The notes: generated by a model from the letters alone, not told the origin. 64,000 nt of DNA from Arcobacter aquimarinus (GCF_013177635.1 NZ_CP030944.1:682001-746000), one strand, 5' to 3'; shown: positions 10,741 to 20,208, counted from the stretch's first letter. Translations and numbers: made by a program.

Positions 10741-11337
10741 ATGTCAAAAGTAATTGGTATTGAATATACATTAAAAGATGCAAAAACTGGTGAACAATTA
10801 GACTCAAATGTTGGACAGGCACCTTTAGAATTCGTTTCTGGAAAAGGACAAATAATTCCAGGTTTAGAATCTAAATTAGTTGAAATGTCAGCAAATGAAG
10901 AAGCTGATGTTTTAGTTCAACCTGTTGATGCTTATGGTGAATATAATGAAGAAGCTGTTCAAACATTACCAAAAGAGCAATTTGCAGGTATTGAATTAGT
11001 TGAGGGTATGTCTTTATATGGTACAGGTGAACATGGTGAAACAGTTCAAGTTGTAGTTAAATCATTTAATGATGCAGAAGTTACAATAGATTATAATCAT
11101 CCAATGGCTGGAAGAACTTTAATGTTTACAGTTTCAATTTTATCTTTAAGAGATGCAACTGAAGAAGAGATTCAAACAGGTGTTGTTGGTGGTATGGCTG
11201 CTATGGGTGGCGGATGTTGTGGTGGCGGAGGTCACTCTCATGGTGGTTGTGGTACTGAAGATCATGGACACTCACACGGTGGTGGTTCTTGTGGAACTGA
11301 AAAAACTCAATCTCATGGTGGATGTGGTTGTCACTAA
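10741..11337 (+). CDS. slyD: FKBP-type peptidyl-prolyl isomerase SlyD
   Basis: A cytoplasmic prolyl isomerase and metallochaperone. The FKBP domain is split by an insert-in-flap domain (residues 1-150: KVIGIEYTLKDAKTGEQLDSN ... YNHPMAGRTLMFTVSI). Residues about 155-198 are a Gly/His/Cys tail with repeated GGCG, HSHGG and CGCH units, which would bind nickel or other metals, as SlyD does for hydrogenase or urease maturation. At 198 aa it matches SlyD. A strong terminator follows. Confidence 0.95.
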   Translation: MSKVIGIEYTLKDAKTGEQLDSNVGQAPLEFVSGKGQIIPGLESKLVEMSANEEADVLVQPVDAYGEYNEEAVQTLPKEQFAGIELVEGMSLYGTGEHGETVQVVVKSFNDAEVTIDYNHPMAGRTLMFTVSILSLRDATEEEIQTGVVGGMAAMGGGCCGGGGHSHGGCGTEDHGHSHGGGSCGTEKTQSHGGCGCH

Positions 11338-11364
11338 GACTTTTTTTATTTTAAAAAGTATAAA

Positions 11365-11407
11365 TTTTGCCCAAGTGTATTTTTACATTTGGGCAAAACT
11401 ATTTTTT
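11365..11407 (+). terminator. Rho-independent terminator of slyD
   Basis: A 15-bp stem (TTTTGCCCAAGTGTA / TACATTTGGGCAAAA, one G-T wobble) with a TTTT loop is followed by ACTATTTTTT. Its 3' arm overlaps a second inverted repeat (11395-11440). Confidence 0.85.
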
Positions 11408-11440
11408 AGAGTTATTGTTTTAACTTTAAAAAATAGTTTT
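11395..11440. repeat. 20-bp inverted repeat upstream of fabD
   Basis: The arms 11395-11414 and 11421-11440 are reverse complements except for one position that would be a G-T wobble, with a 6-base loop. The first four bases are also the 3' end of the slyD terminator stem, so the two hairpins exclude each other. No T-tract follows on the + strand. Its role is unknown; it lies 37 bases before fabD. Confidence 0.8.
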
Positions 11441-11477
11441 AGAGAAATTAATTTATAAATATAAAGAGGTATTTAAA

Positions 11478-12407
11478 ATGAAAAAAGTTGCTTTTATATT
11501 CCCTGGTCAAGGTAGTCAAACTATAGGAATGGGTAAGGATTTTTTTGAAAATAGTGATATAGCTAAAGATATGATTTCAAAAGCAAGTGATAGATTAGGT
11601 ATAGATTTTCAAAAACTATTATTTGAAGAAAATGATAATATAGGAAAAACAGAGTTTACACAGCCTGCAATTTTATTAGTTAGTTCAATTGCAAATGCAA
11701 TCTTCAAAAATAAATGTAATATTGAGCCAGAATTTGTTTTAGGTCACTCTTTAGGTGAGTTTTCAGCTCTTGTTGCTGCTGGTGCAATTGATTATTTAGA
11801 TGCTATAGAATTAGTTCATAAAAGAGGTTTGTTTATGACTGAGGCTTGTGCTGGTGGAAATGCTGGTATGATGGCACTAGTTGGAATAGATGATGCAACT
11901 GTTGAAAAAGTGTGTGCTGAACAAAGAGAACTTGGTAAAAAAGTATGGCCAGCAAATTACAATATGGATGGACAACTTGTTCTTGCAGGTATTAAAGCAG
12001 ATTTAGAATCTTTAGTTGATGTATTTAAAGGTGCAGGTGCTAAAAGAGCTATTGTTTTAGATATGTCAGTTGCTTCTCATTGTGAATTATTAAAAAGTGC
12101 AGTTGAAAATTTAAAACCATATTTACAAGAATTCTTAAAAGATGAATTTTTACCTGTAATTTCAAATGTTAGTACAGAAGCTTATAGAACAAAAGAGGAA
12201 GCTGTTGATTTATTAGCTGCTCAACTCACAAGTCCTGTTAAATATAAACAATCAATTAAGGCTTGTGAAGATAAAGTTGATTTATTTATAGAATTTGGAA
12301 ATGGAATAGTTTTAAAAGGTTTAAATAAAAAAATCACAGAAAAACCAACTCTGAATGTTTCTGATATGAAAACATTAGAAGCTGTTTTAGGTGAATTAAA
12401 TGATTAA
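11478..12407 (+). CDS. fabD: Malonyl-CoA:ACP transacylase
   Basis: Transfers malonyl from CoA to acyl carrier protein in fatty-acid synthesis. It shows the N-terminal FPGQGSQ, the nucleophile elbow GHSLGEFSAL with Ser91, and the catalytic-His region VASHCELLK. The 309 aa length is standard. Its 3' end overlaps mtnN by 8 bases, so the two are translationally coupled. Confidence 0.97.
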   Translation: MKKVAFIFPGQGSQTIGMGKDFFENSDIAKDMISKASDRLGIDFQKLLFEENDNIGKTEFTQPAILLVSSIANAIFKNKCNIEPEFVLGHSLGEFSALVAAGAIDYLDAIELVHKRGLFMTEACAGGNAGMMALVGIDDATVEKVCAEQRELGKKVWPANYNMDGQLVLAGIKADLESLVDVFKGAGAKRAIVLDMSVASHCELLKSAVENLKPYLQEFLKDEFLPVISNVSTEAYRTKEEAVDLLAAQLTSPVKYKQSIKACEDKVDLFIEFGNGIVLKGLNKKITEKPTLNVSDMKTLEAVLGELND

Positions 12408-13095
12408 ATTAGCAATTATGGGAGCTATGGAAGAGGAAATCGAACCTCTTTTAGCTCATTTTGAAAATATCAATGTAGTTGAATTTGCAGATAATAAATA
12501 TTATGAAGTAAAATATAATGGTTTAGAAATTGTAATTGCTTATTCAAAAATCGGAAAAGTATTTGCAAGTTTAACAGCTGCAACAATGATAGAAAAATTT
12601 GGTTGTGATACACTTTTATTTTCGGGAGTTGCAGGTGGAATAAATCCTGAACTTAAAATTGGTGATTTAATTATTGCAGATAAATTATGCCAACATGATT
12701 TAGATATTACAGCATTTGGTCATCCAAATGGATATGTTCCAGGTGGAAAAGTTTTTGTTGAAACTACAAAAAGCTTAAGAGAAATAGCAATTAAAGTTGC
12801 AAATGAAAATAATCTTAAAGTAATTGTTGGAACAATTGCAACTGGTGATCAGTTTGTTCATTCAACTGAAAGAAAAGATTTTATTCAATCTACTTTTAAA
12901 GCAGATGCTTTAGAGATGGAAGGTGCAAGTGTTGCTGTTGTTTGTGATGCTTTAAATGTTCCATTTTTTATATTAAGAGCTATCTCTGATACTGCTGATA
13001 TGGATGCAGGGTTTGATTTTGATGAATTTTTAAAATCAAGCGCTAAAAATTCTGCTGATTATTTAATTAAAATTGTAAAAGAACTTATTAAATAA
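12400..13095 (+). CDS. mtnN: 5'-methylthioadenosine/S-adenosylhomocysteine nucleosidase
   Basis: Cleaves adenine from MTA, SAH and, in this phylum, possibly 6-amino-6-deoxyfutalosine of the menaquinone pathway; the sequence does not tell which is the main substrate. Conserved elements are GAMEEEI near the start, FSGVAGGINPELKIGD, the purine/ribose motif ALEMEGASVAVVC and RAISDTAD with the catalytic Asp. The length is 231 aa. It overlaps fabD by 8 bases and is followed by an AT-rich hairpin. Confidence 0.95.
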   Translation: MIKLAIMGAMEEEIEPLLAHFENINVVEFADNKYYEVKYNGLEIVIAYSKIGKVFASLTAATMIEKFGCDTLLFSGVAGGINPELKIGDLIIADKLCQHDLDITAFGHPNGYVPGGKVFVETTKSLREIAIKVANENNLKVIVGTIATGDQFVHSTERKDFIQSTFKADALEMEGASVAVVCDALNVPFFILRAISDTADMDAGFDFDEFLKSSAKNSADYLIKIVKELIK

Positions 13096-13102
13096 CTTAT
13101 TG

Positions 13103-13140
13103 AAAATAAAATTGAAATATATTTCAATTTTATTTTTATT
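13103..13140 (+). terminator. AT-rich hairpin after mtnN
   Basis: A perfect 34-base palindrome (13103-13136; arms AAAATAAAATTGAAAT... with one G-C pair) followed by TTATT. It is probably a weak terminator because the stem holds almost no G-C pairs. Confidence 0.6.
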
Positions 13141-13219
13141 GTATATTTTTTCTCATTAAAAACCCACTTTTATAACTCTTGTAGATGTTAAAGTTTTCAT
13201 ATATATATAAGGAGACAAG

Positions 13220-14662
13220 ATGTTTGCAGAGATTAATACATTTCTAAACGACTTGATTTGGGGAAATATTTTGATTTATTTACTTCCAATTCTTGGAATA
13301 TTTTTTACAGTTAGTTCTAGATTTGTGCAATTTAGATATTTTTTTAGAATGTTTAATATTTTAAGAGAAAGTGTGCATGATAAACAAGGACATGTTAGTT
13401 CATTTCAAGCTTTAATGCTTAGTGTTGCTGGTCGTGTGGGTGGTGGAAATATTGCTGGTGTTGCTGTTGCTATTACACTTGGAGGAGCAGGAGCTGTTTT
13501 TTGGATGTGGATAATTGCTCTTGTGGGAATGGCTACAAGTTTTTTTGAGTGTTCATTAGCACAACTTTATAAAGAAAAAGATGGGATTGACTCATGTGTG
13601 TATAGAGGTGGACCTGCTTATTATGCTACAAAAGCCTTAAAACAAAAATGGCTTGGTATTGTAATTTCTGTATTACTTTTGATTACTTTTGGATTTGCAT
13701 TTAATGCAACACAATCTTTTATTATTTCAACTTCTTTTGAAGCTTCATTCAATTTACCAACTTGGATTAGTGGAACTATTATAACAATTGTTTTTGGAAT
13801 TACTATTTTTGGTGGAATAAAAAGAATTGCTAAAATGTCTGAAGTTATTGTACCTATTATGGCATTGGGATATTTACTTATAGCTTTGGTTGTTATTGTT
13901 TTAAATATAGATGAAATTCCAGGTTTGATTATGATGATTATAACTGAAGCATTTAATCCAAGTTCTGCAATTGGTGGTGGAATTGGTGCTGTTATTATTC
14001 AAGGTGCAAAAAGGGGAATGTTTTCAAATGAAGCAGGACTTGGAAGTGCACCAAATGTTGCAGCTGTTGCTTATGTAGCACATCCTGTTCAACAAGGAAT
14101 AGTACAATCTTTTTCAGTATTTATTGATACAATAATTTTATGTTCTTGTACAGCATTTATTATTCTTTTATCAGGAGTTTATACTCCAGGTGTTGAGGGT
14201 GTTCAAGGAATTTTATTAACTCAAAATGCCTTAATTGAGCATATTGGTTCATTCGGCGGATATTTTGTTACAGTTGCTTTATTTTTATTTGGCTTTTCTT
14301 CAATGATTTATAATTATTATTTAGCTGAAAATAGTTTGAATTTTTTTACTAAAGGAAACGTAACAGCTTTTAATATTTTTAGAATTCTTTGTATTTTACT
14401 TGTTATTTGGGGTTCATTCCAAGATTTACGTTCTATTTTTGCATTTGCTGATTTATCTATGGGATTATTAGCAATTATAAATTTAATAGTAATTACAATT
14501 TTGTACAAACCAGTATTACAATTAATCAAAGGTTATGAAAGACAACTAAAAGAGGGGAAAACACCTGTTTTAAGATATAACGACTATACAGAATTTAATA
14601 TTGATAAAGAAACATGGAAAGAGATTGTTGATAATATCAATGATAAAAAAACTAAAGAGTAA
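13220..14662 (+). CDS. Alanine/glycine:cation symporter (AGCS family)
   Basis: A sodium-coupled amino-acid carrier in the inner membrane, 480 aa with about ten or eleven hydrophobic segments. Family features are VAGRVGGGNIAGVAVAI near residue 72, GGPAYY near 130, and KRGMFSNEAGLGSAPNVAA near 262. Known AGCS members move alanine, glycine or similar amino acids with Na+; the substrate here is not shown. A two-component system, aspA and an asparaginase-like gene follow, which would fit import of amino acids for catabolism. Its stop codon lies inside a hairpin. Confidence 0.92.
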   Translation: MFAEINTFLNDLIWGNILIYLLPILGIFFTVSSRFVQFRYFFRMFNILRESVHDKQGHVSSFQALMLSVAGRVGGGNIAGVAVAITLGGAGAVFWMWIIALVGMATSFFECSLAQLYKEKDGIDSCVYRGGPAYYATKALKQKWLGIVISVLLLITFGFAFNATQSFIISTSFEASFNLPTWISGTIITIVFGITIFGGIKRIAKMSEVIVPIMALGYLLIALVVIVLNIDEIPGLIMMIITEAFNPSSAIGGGIGAVIIQGAKRGMFSNEAGLGSAPNVAAVAYVAHPVQQGIVQSFSVFIDTIILCSCTAFIILLSGVYTPGVEGVQGILLTQNALIEHIGSFGGYFVTVALFLFGFSSMIYNYYLAENSLNFFTKGNVTAFNIFRILCILLVIWGSFQDLRSIFAFADLSMGLLAIINLIVITILYKPVLQLIKGYERQLKEGKTPVLRYNDYTEFNIDKETWKEIVDNINDKKTKE

Positions 14663-14680
14663 GAATTATTCTTACTCTTT
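14654..14680 (+). terminator. Hairpin at the end of the symporter gene
   Basis: A 12-bp perfect stem (AAAGAGTAAGAA / TTCTTACTCTTT) with loop TTA includes the stop codon. The T run is only that of the stem, so it may be a weak terminator or an mRNA-stabilising 3' end. Confidence 0.6.
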
Positions 14681-14730
14681 AAGCACTATTTTGACATTAT
14701 ATAAGCTTAAGATTATTATAAGAGGTTTAT

Positions 14731-15855
14731 ATGTTTAATAAAGAAGGAATTCCATTTTTTACAATTATTATCCCTTTTTTTACTATAATATTTGTCTCTT
14801 TTATGGCAACTTCTTATTATTTAAAACTTTCAGAAGAGTCTTTTCAAAAAGATATTATAGAAGCAAAAAAAATTTATCAAGAAGCAAATAAAAATGAAGA
14901 ACAACTAAATACTTTTATTGAGAAAAAAATAGAAATAAAAACTGAGCAAGATGATTTATTTAAAGATTTTATGTTTGCACTTACTCTTGTTGTGATTGTA
15001 TTTATGGTACTTTTTACTTTTTTAATGATTTCTATTATAAAAGATGTTATTAAAAAATATAAAAAACAAGTTGAATATAGAGAAAATGAATTAAAAGCTT
15101 TAAATGAAAATCTTTTTATAAAAGTAAAACAAGGAATAGAAGAAGCAAAACAAAAAGATAGAAAAATTCTAGAACAAGCAAAACTTGCAAGAATTGGTTC
15201 TATGATTAGTATGATTGCACATCAATGGAAACAACCACTTAGTCAATTATCTGGAATTTTAATGGAACTTGAGACTACTACAAGATTTAAAAAAGTTGAT
15301 GAAAAATATATTTTAAATGCTATTGAAAAAAGTGATAAAATGATAGAATTTATGTCAAATACAATAGATGATTTTAGAAATTTTTATAAACCAGATAAGA
15401 AAAAAGAAGATTTTTTAGTTTCAAATGCATGTAAAAAAGCAATAAATATTATAGATGCAACTTTAGAAAACTTAGGAATAGAATTATCTTTGAATATAAA
15501 AGAAGATAAAAGTATTTATGGTTATCCAACTGAATTTGCACAAGTTATATTAAATATTATCAGTAACGCAAAAGATGTGTTAGTTGAGAAAAATATTAAA
15601 AATCCAAAAATAGGATTAAATATTGAATCAAAAGGCGTATTATCAATAATAACTATAAAAGATAATGCAGGTGGAATAGGGGAAAAAAATTTAGAACTGA
15701 TTTTTGACCCTTATTATAGTACTAAAGATTCATCAAAAGGAACAGGTCTTGGACTTTATATTTCTAAATTAATAATTGAGCGAAATATGGGAGGAGAATT
15801 GAGTGTTTATAATGATGAAGAGGGTGCAGTTTTTAAAATCGTTATAGCAGGATAA
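14731..15855 (+). CDS. Membrane sensor histidine kinase
   Basis: A 374 aa kinase with two membrane helices (about residues 9-28 and 80-104) enclosing a small periplasmic part of some 50 residues, a coiled-coil linker (110-155), a HisKA-like segment with phospho-acceptor H164 in MIAHQWKQPL, and a HATPase domain (N box NIISNAKD, G boxes DNAGGIG and GTGLGLYI). The AHQWxQPL box is typical of Campylobacterota. The regulator starts three bases downstream. The signal is unknown; its neighbours suggest amino-acid metabolism. Confidence 0.92.
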   Translation: MFNKEGIPFFTIIIPFFTIIFVSFMATSYYLKLSEESFQKDIIEAKKIYQEANKNEEQLNTFIEKKIEIKTEQDDLFKDFMFALTLVVIVFMVLFTFLMISIIKDVIKKYKKQVEYRENELKALNENLFIKVKQGIEEAKQKDRKILEQAKLARIGSMISMIAHQWKQPLSQLSGILMELETTTRFKKVDEKYILNAIEKSDKMIEFMSNTIDDFRNFYKPDKKKEDFLVSNACKKAINIIDATLENLGIELSLNIKEDKSIYGYPTEFAQVILNIISNAKDVLVEKNIKNPKIGLNIESKGVLSIITIKDNAGGIGEKNLELIFDPYYSTKDSSKGTGLGLYISKLIIERNMGGELSVYNDEEGAVFKIVIAG

Positions 15856-15858
15856 AAA

Positions 15859-16539
15859 ATGAAGCTAGAATTAATTGAAGAGTTAAAAAATATCTCTATT
15901 TTGTGTGTAGAAGATGAGTTTGGAATTAGACAAACTATTGTTAATACTTTAAAGTATTATTTCAAAGATGTTTATGAAGCAAGTGATGGAATGGAAGGAT
16001 TTGAGTTATATGAATATTATAAACCTAAAATTATAATAACAGATATTGAAATGAGAAATGGAAATGGTGTTGAATTAGTAAAAAAAATAAGAGAAAATGA
16101 TTTTGAAACAATGATTATTATGCTTACAGCTTATTCAACAGAAGAGTATTTAATGGATTTAATAAATTTAAATGTCAATCATTATATTTTAAAACCTTTA
16201 AATCTAAAAAAATTATCTCAAGCTTTGGAAAAATATCTTTTAAAATCTTCGAAACCAATAGTTTTAGCTGATGAATTATTTTTAGATTTACAAAAAAGAG
16301 AATTGATTTATAAAAACAGTGAAATTATACCTTTGAGAAAAAGAGAAAAGGATTTTTTATATTTACTCTATGAAAAGAAAGGTGCCATTTTAAAGTATGA
16401 AGAGATAGAATTTGAACTTTGGAATGATAAAGAGATGACAACCCATGCACTAAAATCATTTATAAAAGAATTAAGAAGCAAATTGCCTATTAATGTAATC
16501 AAAAACATACCTCAAGAAGGGTATACTTTACAAAAATAA
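15859..16539 (+). CDS. Response regulator, receiver plus winged helix
   Basis: The receiver domain (residues 10-130) has the acidic pair ED near 19 and the phosphorylation site Asp62 in IIITDIEMRNG. The C-terminal OmpR/PhoB-type winged helix (about 140-226) ends with the usual RSKLPINVIKNIPQEGYTL. It is the cognate partner of the kinase three bases upstream. Possible targets are the flanking symporter and aspA genes, but no operator is evident. Confidence 0.93.
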   Translation: MKLELIEELKNISILCVEDEFGIRQTIVNTLKYYFKDVYEASDGMEGFELYEYYKPKIIITDIEMRNGNGVELVKKIRENDFETMIIMLTAYSTEEYLMDLINLNVNHYILKPLNLKKLSQALEKYLLKSSKPIVLADELFLDLQKRELIYKNSEIIPLRKREKDFLYLLYEKKGAILKYEEIEFELWNDKEMTTHALKSFIKELRSKLPINVIKNIPQEGYTLQK

Positions 16540-16605
16540 TAAAAGACACTTTTTAGATACTTTTATTTATTAACATTTTAAAATTTATTAATCATAAGGA
16601 TTTCT

Positions 16606-18021
16606 ATGGAAAAGCAATATAGAATTGAAAAAGATTTTTTAGGTGAAAAAGAGATTGAAACAAGTAAGTATTATGGAATTCAAACATTAAGAGCAAAAGA
16701 GAATTTTGATATTACAAAAACTAGTTTATCTTTATTTCCAAATTTTATAAAATCCCTTGCAAAAGTTAAAAAAGCTTGTGCTTTAACTAACTATGAATTA
16801 GGCGATTTAACTGATATTCAAAAAGATGCAATAATTCAAGCTTGTAATGAAATAATTGATGGAAAATTTAGAGACCAATTTATAGTTGACCCTATTCAAG
16901 GGGGAGCTGGAACTTCGACTAATATGAATGCAAATGAAGTAATAGCAAATCGTGCTTTAGAAATTCTTGGAAAACCAAAAAGTTCTTATGACATTATTCA
17001 TCCAAATAATCATATTAATATGAGTCAATCAACAAATGATGTTTATCCTACAGCTATAAAATTAACTTTACATGAATTGATTTATCGATTAAAAGATAGT
17101 TTGAGATTTTTAAGGGATTGTTTTGAAGAAAAAGCTATAGAGTTTAAAGATATTCTAAAAATGGGAAGAACACAGCTTCAAGATGCTGTTCCTATGACTT
17201 TAGGACAAGAGTTTAAAACTTTTGCAGTAATGATAGATGAAGATATTTTTAGATTAAGAGATTGTCAAGCACTTTTAAAAGAGGTAAATTTAGGTGCAAC
17301 TGCAATTGGTACGGGGATTAATACAAAATCAGCATATCAAAGAAAAGTAATCTCAAACTTAAGAGAAGTTACAGGAATTGATTATGTAAGTGCTGGAGAT
17401 TTAATAGAAGCGACTCAAGATACAGGAGCATTTGTACATATTTCTGGAATTTTAAAACGAGTTGCAATTAAAATCTCAAAAATTTGTAATGATTTAAGAT
17501 TGTTAAGTTCAGGACCAAGGGCTGGATTTAATGAAATAAATCTTCCAGCACTTCAACCTGGAAGTTCTATAATGCCTGGAAAAGTAAATCCAGTTATTCC
17601 AGAAGTTGTAAATCAAGTAGCCTTTGAAGTGATTGGTGCTGATACTACAATTTCAATAGCAAGTGAACATGGACAACTTCAGTTAAATGTATTTGAACCT
17701 TTGATTGCTTATAAACTTTTTACTTCAATAAACATCATGAGAAGAGCATTTTACTCTTTGGGTGAAAAGTGCGTAAAAGGAATCACTGCAAATGAAGAGG
17801 TTTGTATGAATAATATTTTAAATTCTGTAACACTTGTAACTTGTTTAAATCCAATTTTAGGTTATGAAAAAAGTTCAGCAATTGCAAAAGAAGCATTGAA
17901 AACAAATAAAAGAGTTTATGACATCATATTAGAACAAGAGTTATTTACAAAAGAGGAACTTGATGAATTGTTACAACCAAAAAATATGGTTCACAATTAT
18001 GACAAAGGAATTATTCAGTGA
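16606..18021 (+). CDS. aspA: Aspartate ammonia-lyase
   Basis: Converts aspartate to fumarate and ammonia, feeding fumarate respiration and the TCA cycle. The superfamily signature GSSIMPGKVNP lies near residue 319; QSTNDVYPTA and GRTQLQDAVP are also present. The TNDVYPTA and GxGTNxN-like segments fit AspA or fumarase C; the AspA call follows from the N-terminus (RIEKDFLGEKEIETSKYYG) and the adjoining asparaginase-like gene. The length is 471 aa. The stop overlaps the GTG start of the next gene. Confidence 0.95.
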   Translation: MEKQYRIEKDFLGEKEIETSKYYGIQTLRAKENFDITKTSLSLFPNFIKSLAKVKKACALTNYELGDLTDIQKDAIIQACNEIIDGKFRDQFIVDPIQGGAGTSTNMNANEVIANRALEILGKPKSSYDIIHPNNHINMSQSTNDVYPTAIKLTLHELIYRLKDSLRFLRDCFEEKAIEFKDILKMGRTQLQDAVPMTLGQEFKTFAVMIDEDIFRLRDCQALLKEVNLGATAIGTGINTKSAYQRKVISNLREVTGIDYVSAGDLIEATQDTGAFVHISGILKRVAIKISKICNDLRLLSSGPRAGFNEINLPALQPGSSIMPGKVNPVIPEVVNQVAFEVIGADTTISIASEHGQLQLNVFEPLIAYKLFTSINIMRRAFYSLGEKCVKGITANEEVCMNNILNSVTLVTCLNPILGYEKSSAIAKEALKTNKRVYDIILEQELFTKEELDELLQPKNMVHNYDKGIIQ

Positions 18022-18512
18022 AGATAACAGTTATAAATACAGGTGGGACTTTTAATAAAAGATATAATCCTTTAAAAGGAGAGTTAGAAGTTCCTAAAGA
18101 TAATATTGCTTTAGATGAGATAATAGAAAGTTGTTTTAATATTGATTTTGAAATTAAAAATATAATTTCAAAAGATAGTTTAGAAATCACAAATGAAGAT
18201 AGAGAGTTTTTATATGAAACTATAAAAGATAGTTCAAATGAAAATATTATTATAGTTCATGGAACAGATACTGTTGATATAACTTCAAGGTTTTTAGATG
18301 ATAAAAAATTAAATAAAAAAATAGTATTAACAGGTGCAATGGTGCCTATGAGTATAAAAAAAGTCGAAGCAACTTTGAATTTTGCTCAAGCAATAGGATT
18401 TTTGAATGCACAAATAGAAAATGGAGTTTATATCTCTATGCATGGTTGTGTGATAAATCATGAAAAACTTTCAAAAAATAGAGAAATAGGTCAATTTTTA
18501 GTTTCAAATTAA
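18018..18512 (+). CDS. Stand-alone asparaginase N-terminal domain protein
   Basis: At 164 aa this is about half a usual L-asparaginase (some 330 aa). It keeps both active-site motifs, NTGGTFNKR near the N-terminus (nucleophile Thr in TGGTF) and VHGTDTVD near residue 80, plus the LTGAMVP segment, but ends where the second domain would begin. It starts with GTG overlapping the aspA stop, so asparagine or a similar substrate could be turned into aspartate for AspA. It may be an enzyme of a short form or a decayed gene; intact motifs favour function. Confidence 0.8.
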   Translation: MKITVINTGGTFNKRYNPLKGELEVPKDNIALDEIIESCFNIDFEIKNIISKDSLEITNEDREFLYETIKDSSNENIIIVHGTDTVDITSRFLDDKKLNKKIVLTGAMVPMSIKKVEATLNFAQAIGFLNAQIENGVYISMHGCVINHEKLSKNREIGQFLVSN

Positions 18513-18583
18513 TTTTTTTATTTAAAAGTAACATAACATCTTTTTAGATAAAATGCCCAAAATTAATATTATTAGGATTTTAT

Positions 18584-19504
18584 ATGGCAATTTACACATG
18601 TGGTCACACAACTCCTGATTCAGACTCAATCTGTTCAGCGATTTCATTAGCATATTTATTAAATAAAATTGGTCGAGAAGCAATTCCAGCAAGACAAGGT
18701 CCTGTAAGCCCAGAGACACAATTTATTTTAGATAGATTTGGTTTTGAAGCACCAGAACTTAAAACAGAATTTGCTGGTTGTGAATTATTTATAACTGATT
18801 ATTCAGATAGAGGTCAAGCTCCTGCTGATTTAGATAAAGCTACAGTTGTAGGTATTGTTGATCATCATAAATTAGGTGATATTACAACTTCAACTCCTTT
18901 AGAGTGTTGGATTAGACCTGTTGGTTGTACAAACACGATTGTAAAAGAAATGTATGATTATCATAAAGTTGAAATTCCTGCGAATATAGCTGGAATTATG
19001 TTATGTGCTATTTTATCAGATACTGTAATCTTTAAATCGCCAACTTGTACAGAAGTTGATATTAAAACTGTTAGGGAATTAGCTCAAATTGCTGGTGTAG
19101 AAGATTTTGGAGCATTAGGAATGGAAATGTTCAAAGTTAAATCAGCAGTTGAAGGTGTTCCTGTTAGGGATTTAATTTTAAGAGATTATAAGCCATTTGA
19201 TATGCATGGAACAAAAGTAGGTATTGGACAACTTGAAGTTATTGATTTAGCTATTTTTGATAGTGTAAAAGATGAGTTACAAGCTGACTTAGAAAAACTA
19301 AGAATTGAAAATAACTTACATACTACTTGTTTGATTTTAACAGATATTATGAAAGAGGGAAGTGAAGTTTTAGTATCTTCTGTTGATGCATCTATTTTTG
19401 AAAAAGCATTTAACTGTAAACTTGTAGATGGAAAAGTTTGGTTAGATGGTTGTTTATCAAGAAAAAAACAAATTATTCCTTTCTTAGAACCTGCATTCGC
19501 TTAA
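18584..19504 (+). CDS. ppaC: Manganese-dependent inorganic pyrophosphatase (family II)
   Basis: Hydrolyses pyrophosphate. It is a DHH-superfamily protein of 306 aa with metal-binding motifs GHTTPDSDSI at residues 7-16, TDYSD near 70 and VDHHK near 90. The C-terminal DHHA2 domain ends in the substrate-binding SRKKQIIPFLEPAF. The length matches family II enzymes without CBS domains. It has its own upstream region (-10-like TAAAAT near 18550) and its own terminator. Confidence 0.96.
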   Translation: MAIYTCGHTTPDSDSICSAISLAYLLNKIGREAIPARQGPVSPETQFILDRFGFEAPELKTEFAGCELFITDYSDRGQAPADLDKATVVGIVDHHKLGDITTSTPLECWIRPVGCTNTIVKEMYDYHKVEIPANIAGIMLCAILSDTVIFKSPTCTEVDIKTVRELAQIAGVEDFGALGMEMFKVKSAVEGVPVRDLILRDYKPFDMHGTKVGIGQLEVIDLAIFDSVKDELQADLEKLRIENNLHTTCLILTDIMKEGSEVLVSSVDASIFEKAFNCKLVDGKVWLDGCLSRKKQIIPFLEPAFA

Positions 19505-19516
19505 ATCTTACTGTAA

Positions 19517-19548
19517 ATACAAAGCCTCTTAGGCTTTGTATATTTTTT
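19517..19548 (+). terminator. Rho-independent terminator of ppaC
   Basis: An 11-bp perfect stem (ATACAAAGCCT / AGGCTTTGTAT) with loop CTT, followed by ATTTTTT. Confidence 0.9.
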
Positions 19549-19632
19549 CAAATATTATTTTTTACTAAGTCAAACAAAATAAAAAAAGTAGTATCCTAGA
19601 ATTAATGAAATTTTTTTTTAAAAGGATATAAA

Positions 19633-20208
19633 ATGAAACATGAATTAATGACTTTACCTTATTTTATGGACGCATTAGAGCCACTTATGTCAAAAGAGAC
19701 TTTAGAGTTTCATTATGGAAAACATCACCAAACTTATGTAAATAATTTAAATAATTTAATTGTTGGAACAAAATTTGAGGATTTATCTCTATTTGAAATC
19801 ATTTTAGAATCAGATGGTGGAATTTTTAATAACTCTGCACAAGTTTATAATCACGACTTTTTTTGGAATGGATTAACTCCAACTCAAGGTGAAATTCCTG
19901 CAATTGTTGAAGCATCTTTAACAAAAACTTTTGGTTCGGTTGAGAAATTTAAAGAAGAGTTTACAGCAAAAGCTGTTGGACATTTTGGTTCAGGTTGGGC
20001 TTGGTTAGTTCAAGATGAAAATCAGGATTTAAAAATTGTAACAACATCAAATGCACAAACTCCAATAACAGACAATCTAAAACCAATTTTAGTATGTGAT
20101 GTGTGGGAACATGCTTATTATATAGATGTAAGAAATGCAAGACCTAAGTTTTTAGAAAACTTTTGGAAACTTGTAAATTGGGATTTTGTAGCTAAAAACC
20201 TAGGATAA
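19633..20208 (+). CDS. sodB: Iron superoxide dismutase
   Basis: Converts superoxide to oxygen and peroxide. Metal ligands fit the Fe/Mn family: H27 (FHYGKHH), H74 (YNHDFFW), D156 and H160 (CDVWEHAYY). Fe-type features include the short length (191 aa) and SAQVYNHDFFW. It is monocistronic, with a strong SD (AAAAGGA) and its own terminator. Confidence 0.97.
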   Translation: MKHELMTLPYFMDALEPLMSKETLEFHYGKHHQTYVNNLNNLIVGTKFEDLSLFEIILESDGGIFNNSAQVYNHDFFWNGLTPTQGEIPAIVEASLTKTFGSVEKFKEEFTAKAVGHFGSGWAWLVQDENQDLKIVTTSNAQTPITDNLKPILVCDVWEHAYYIDVRNARPKFLENFWKLVNWDFVAKNLG

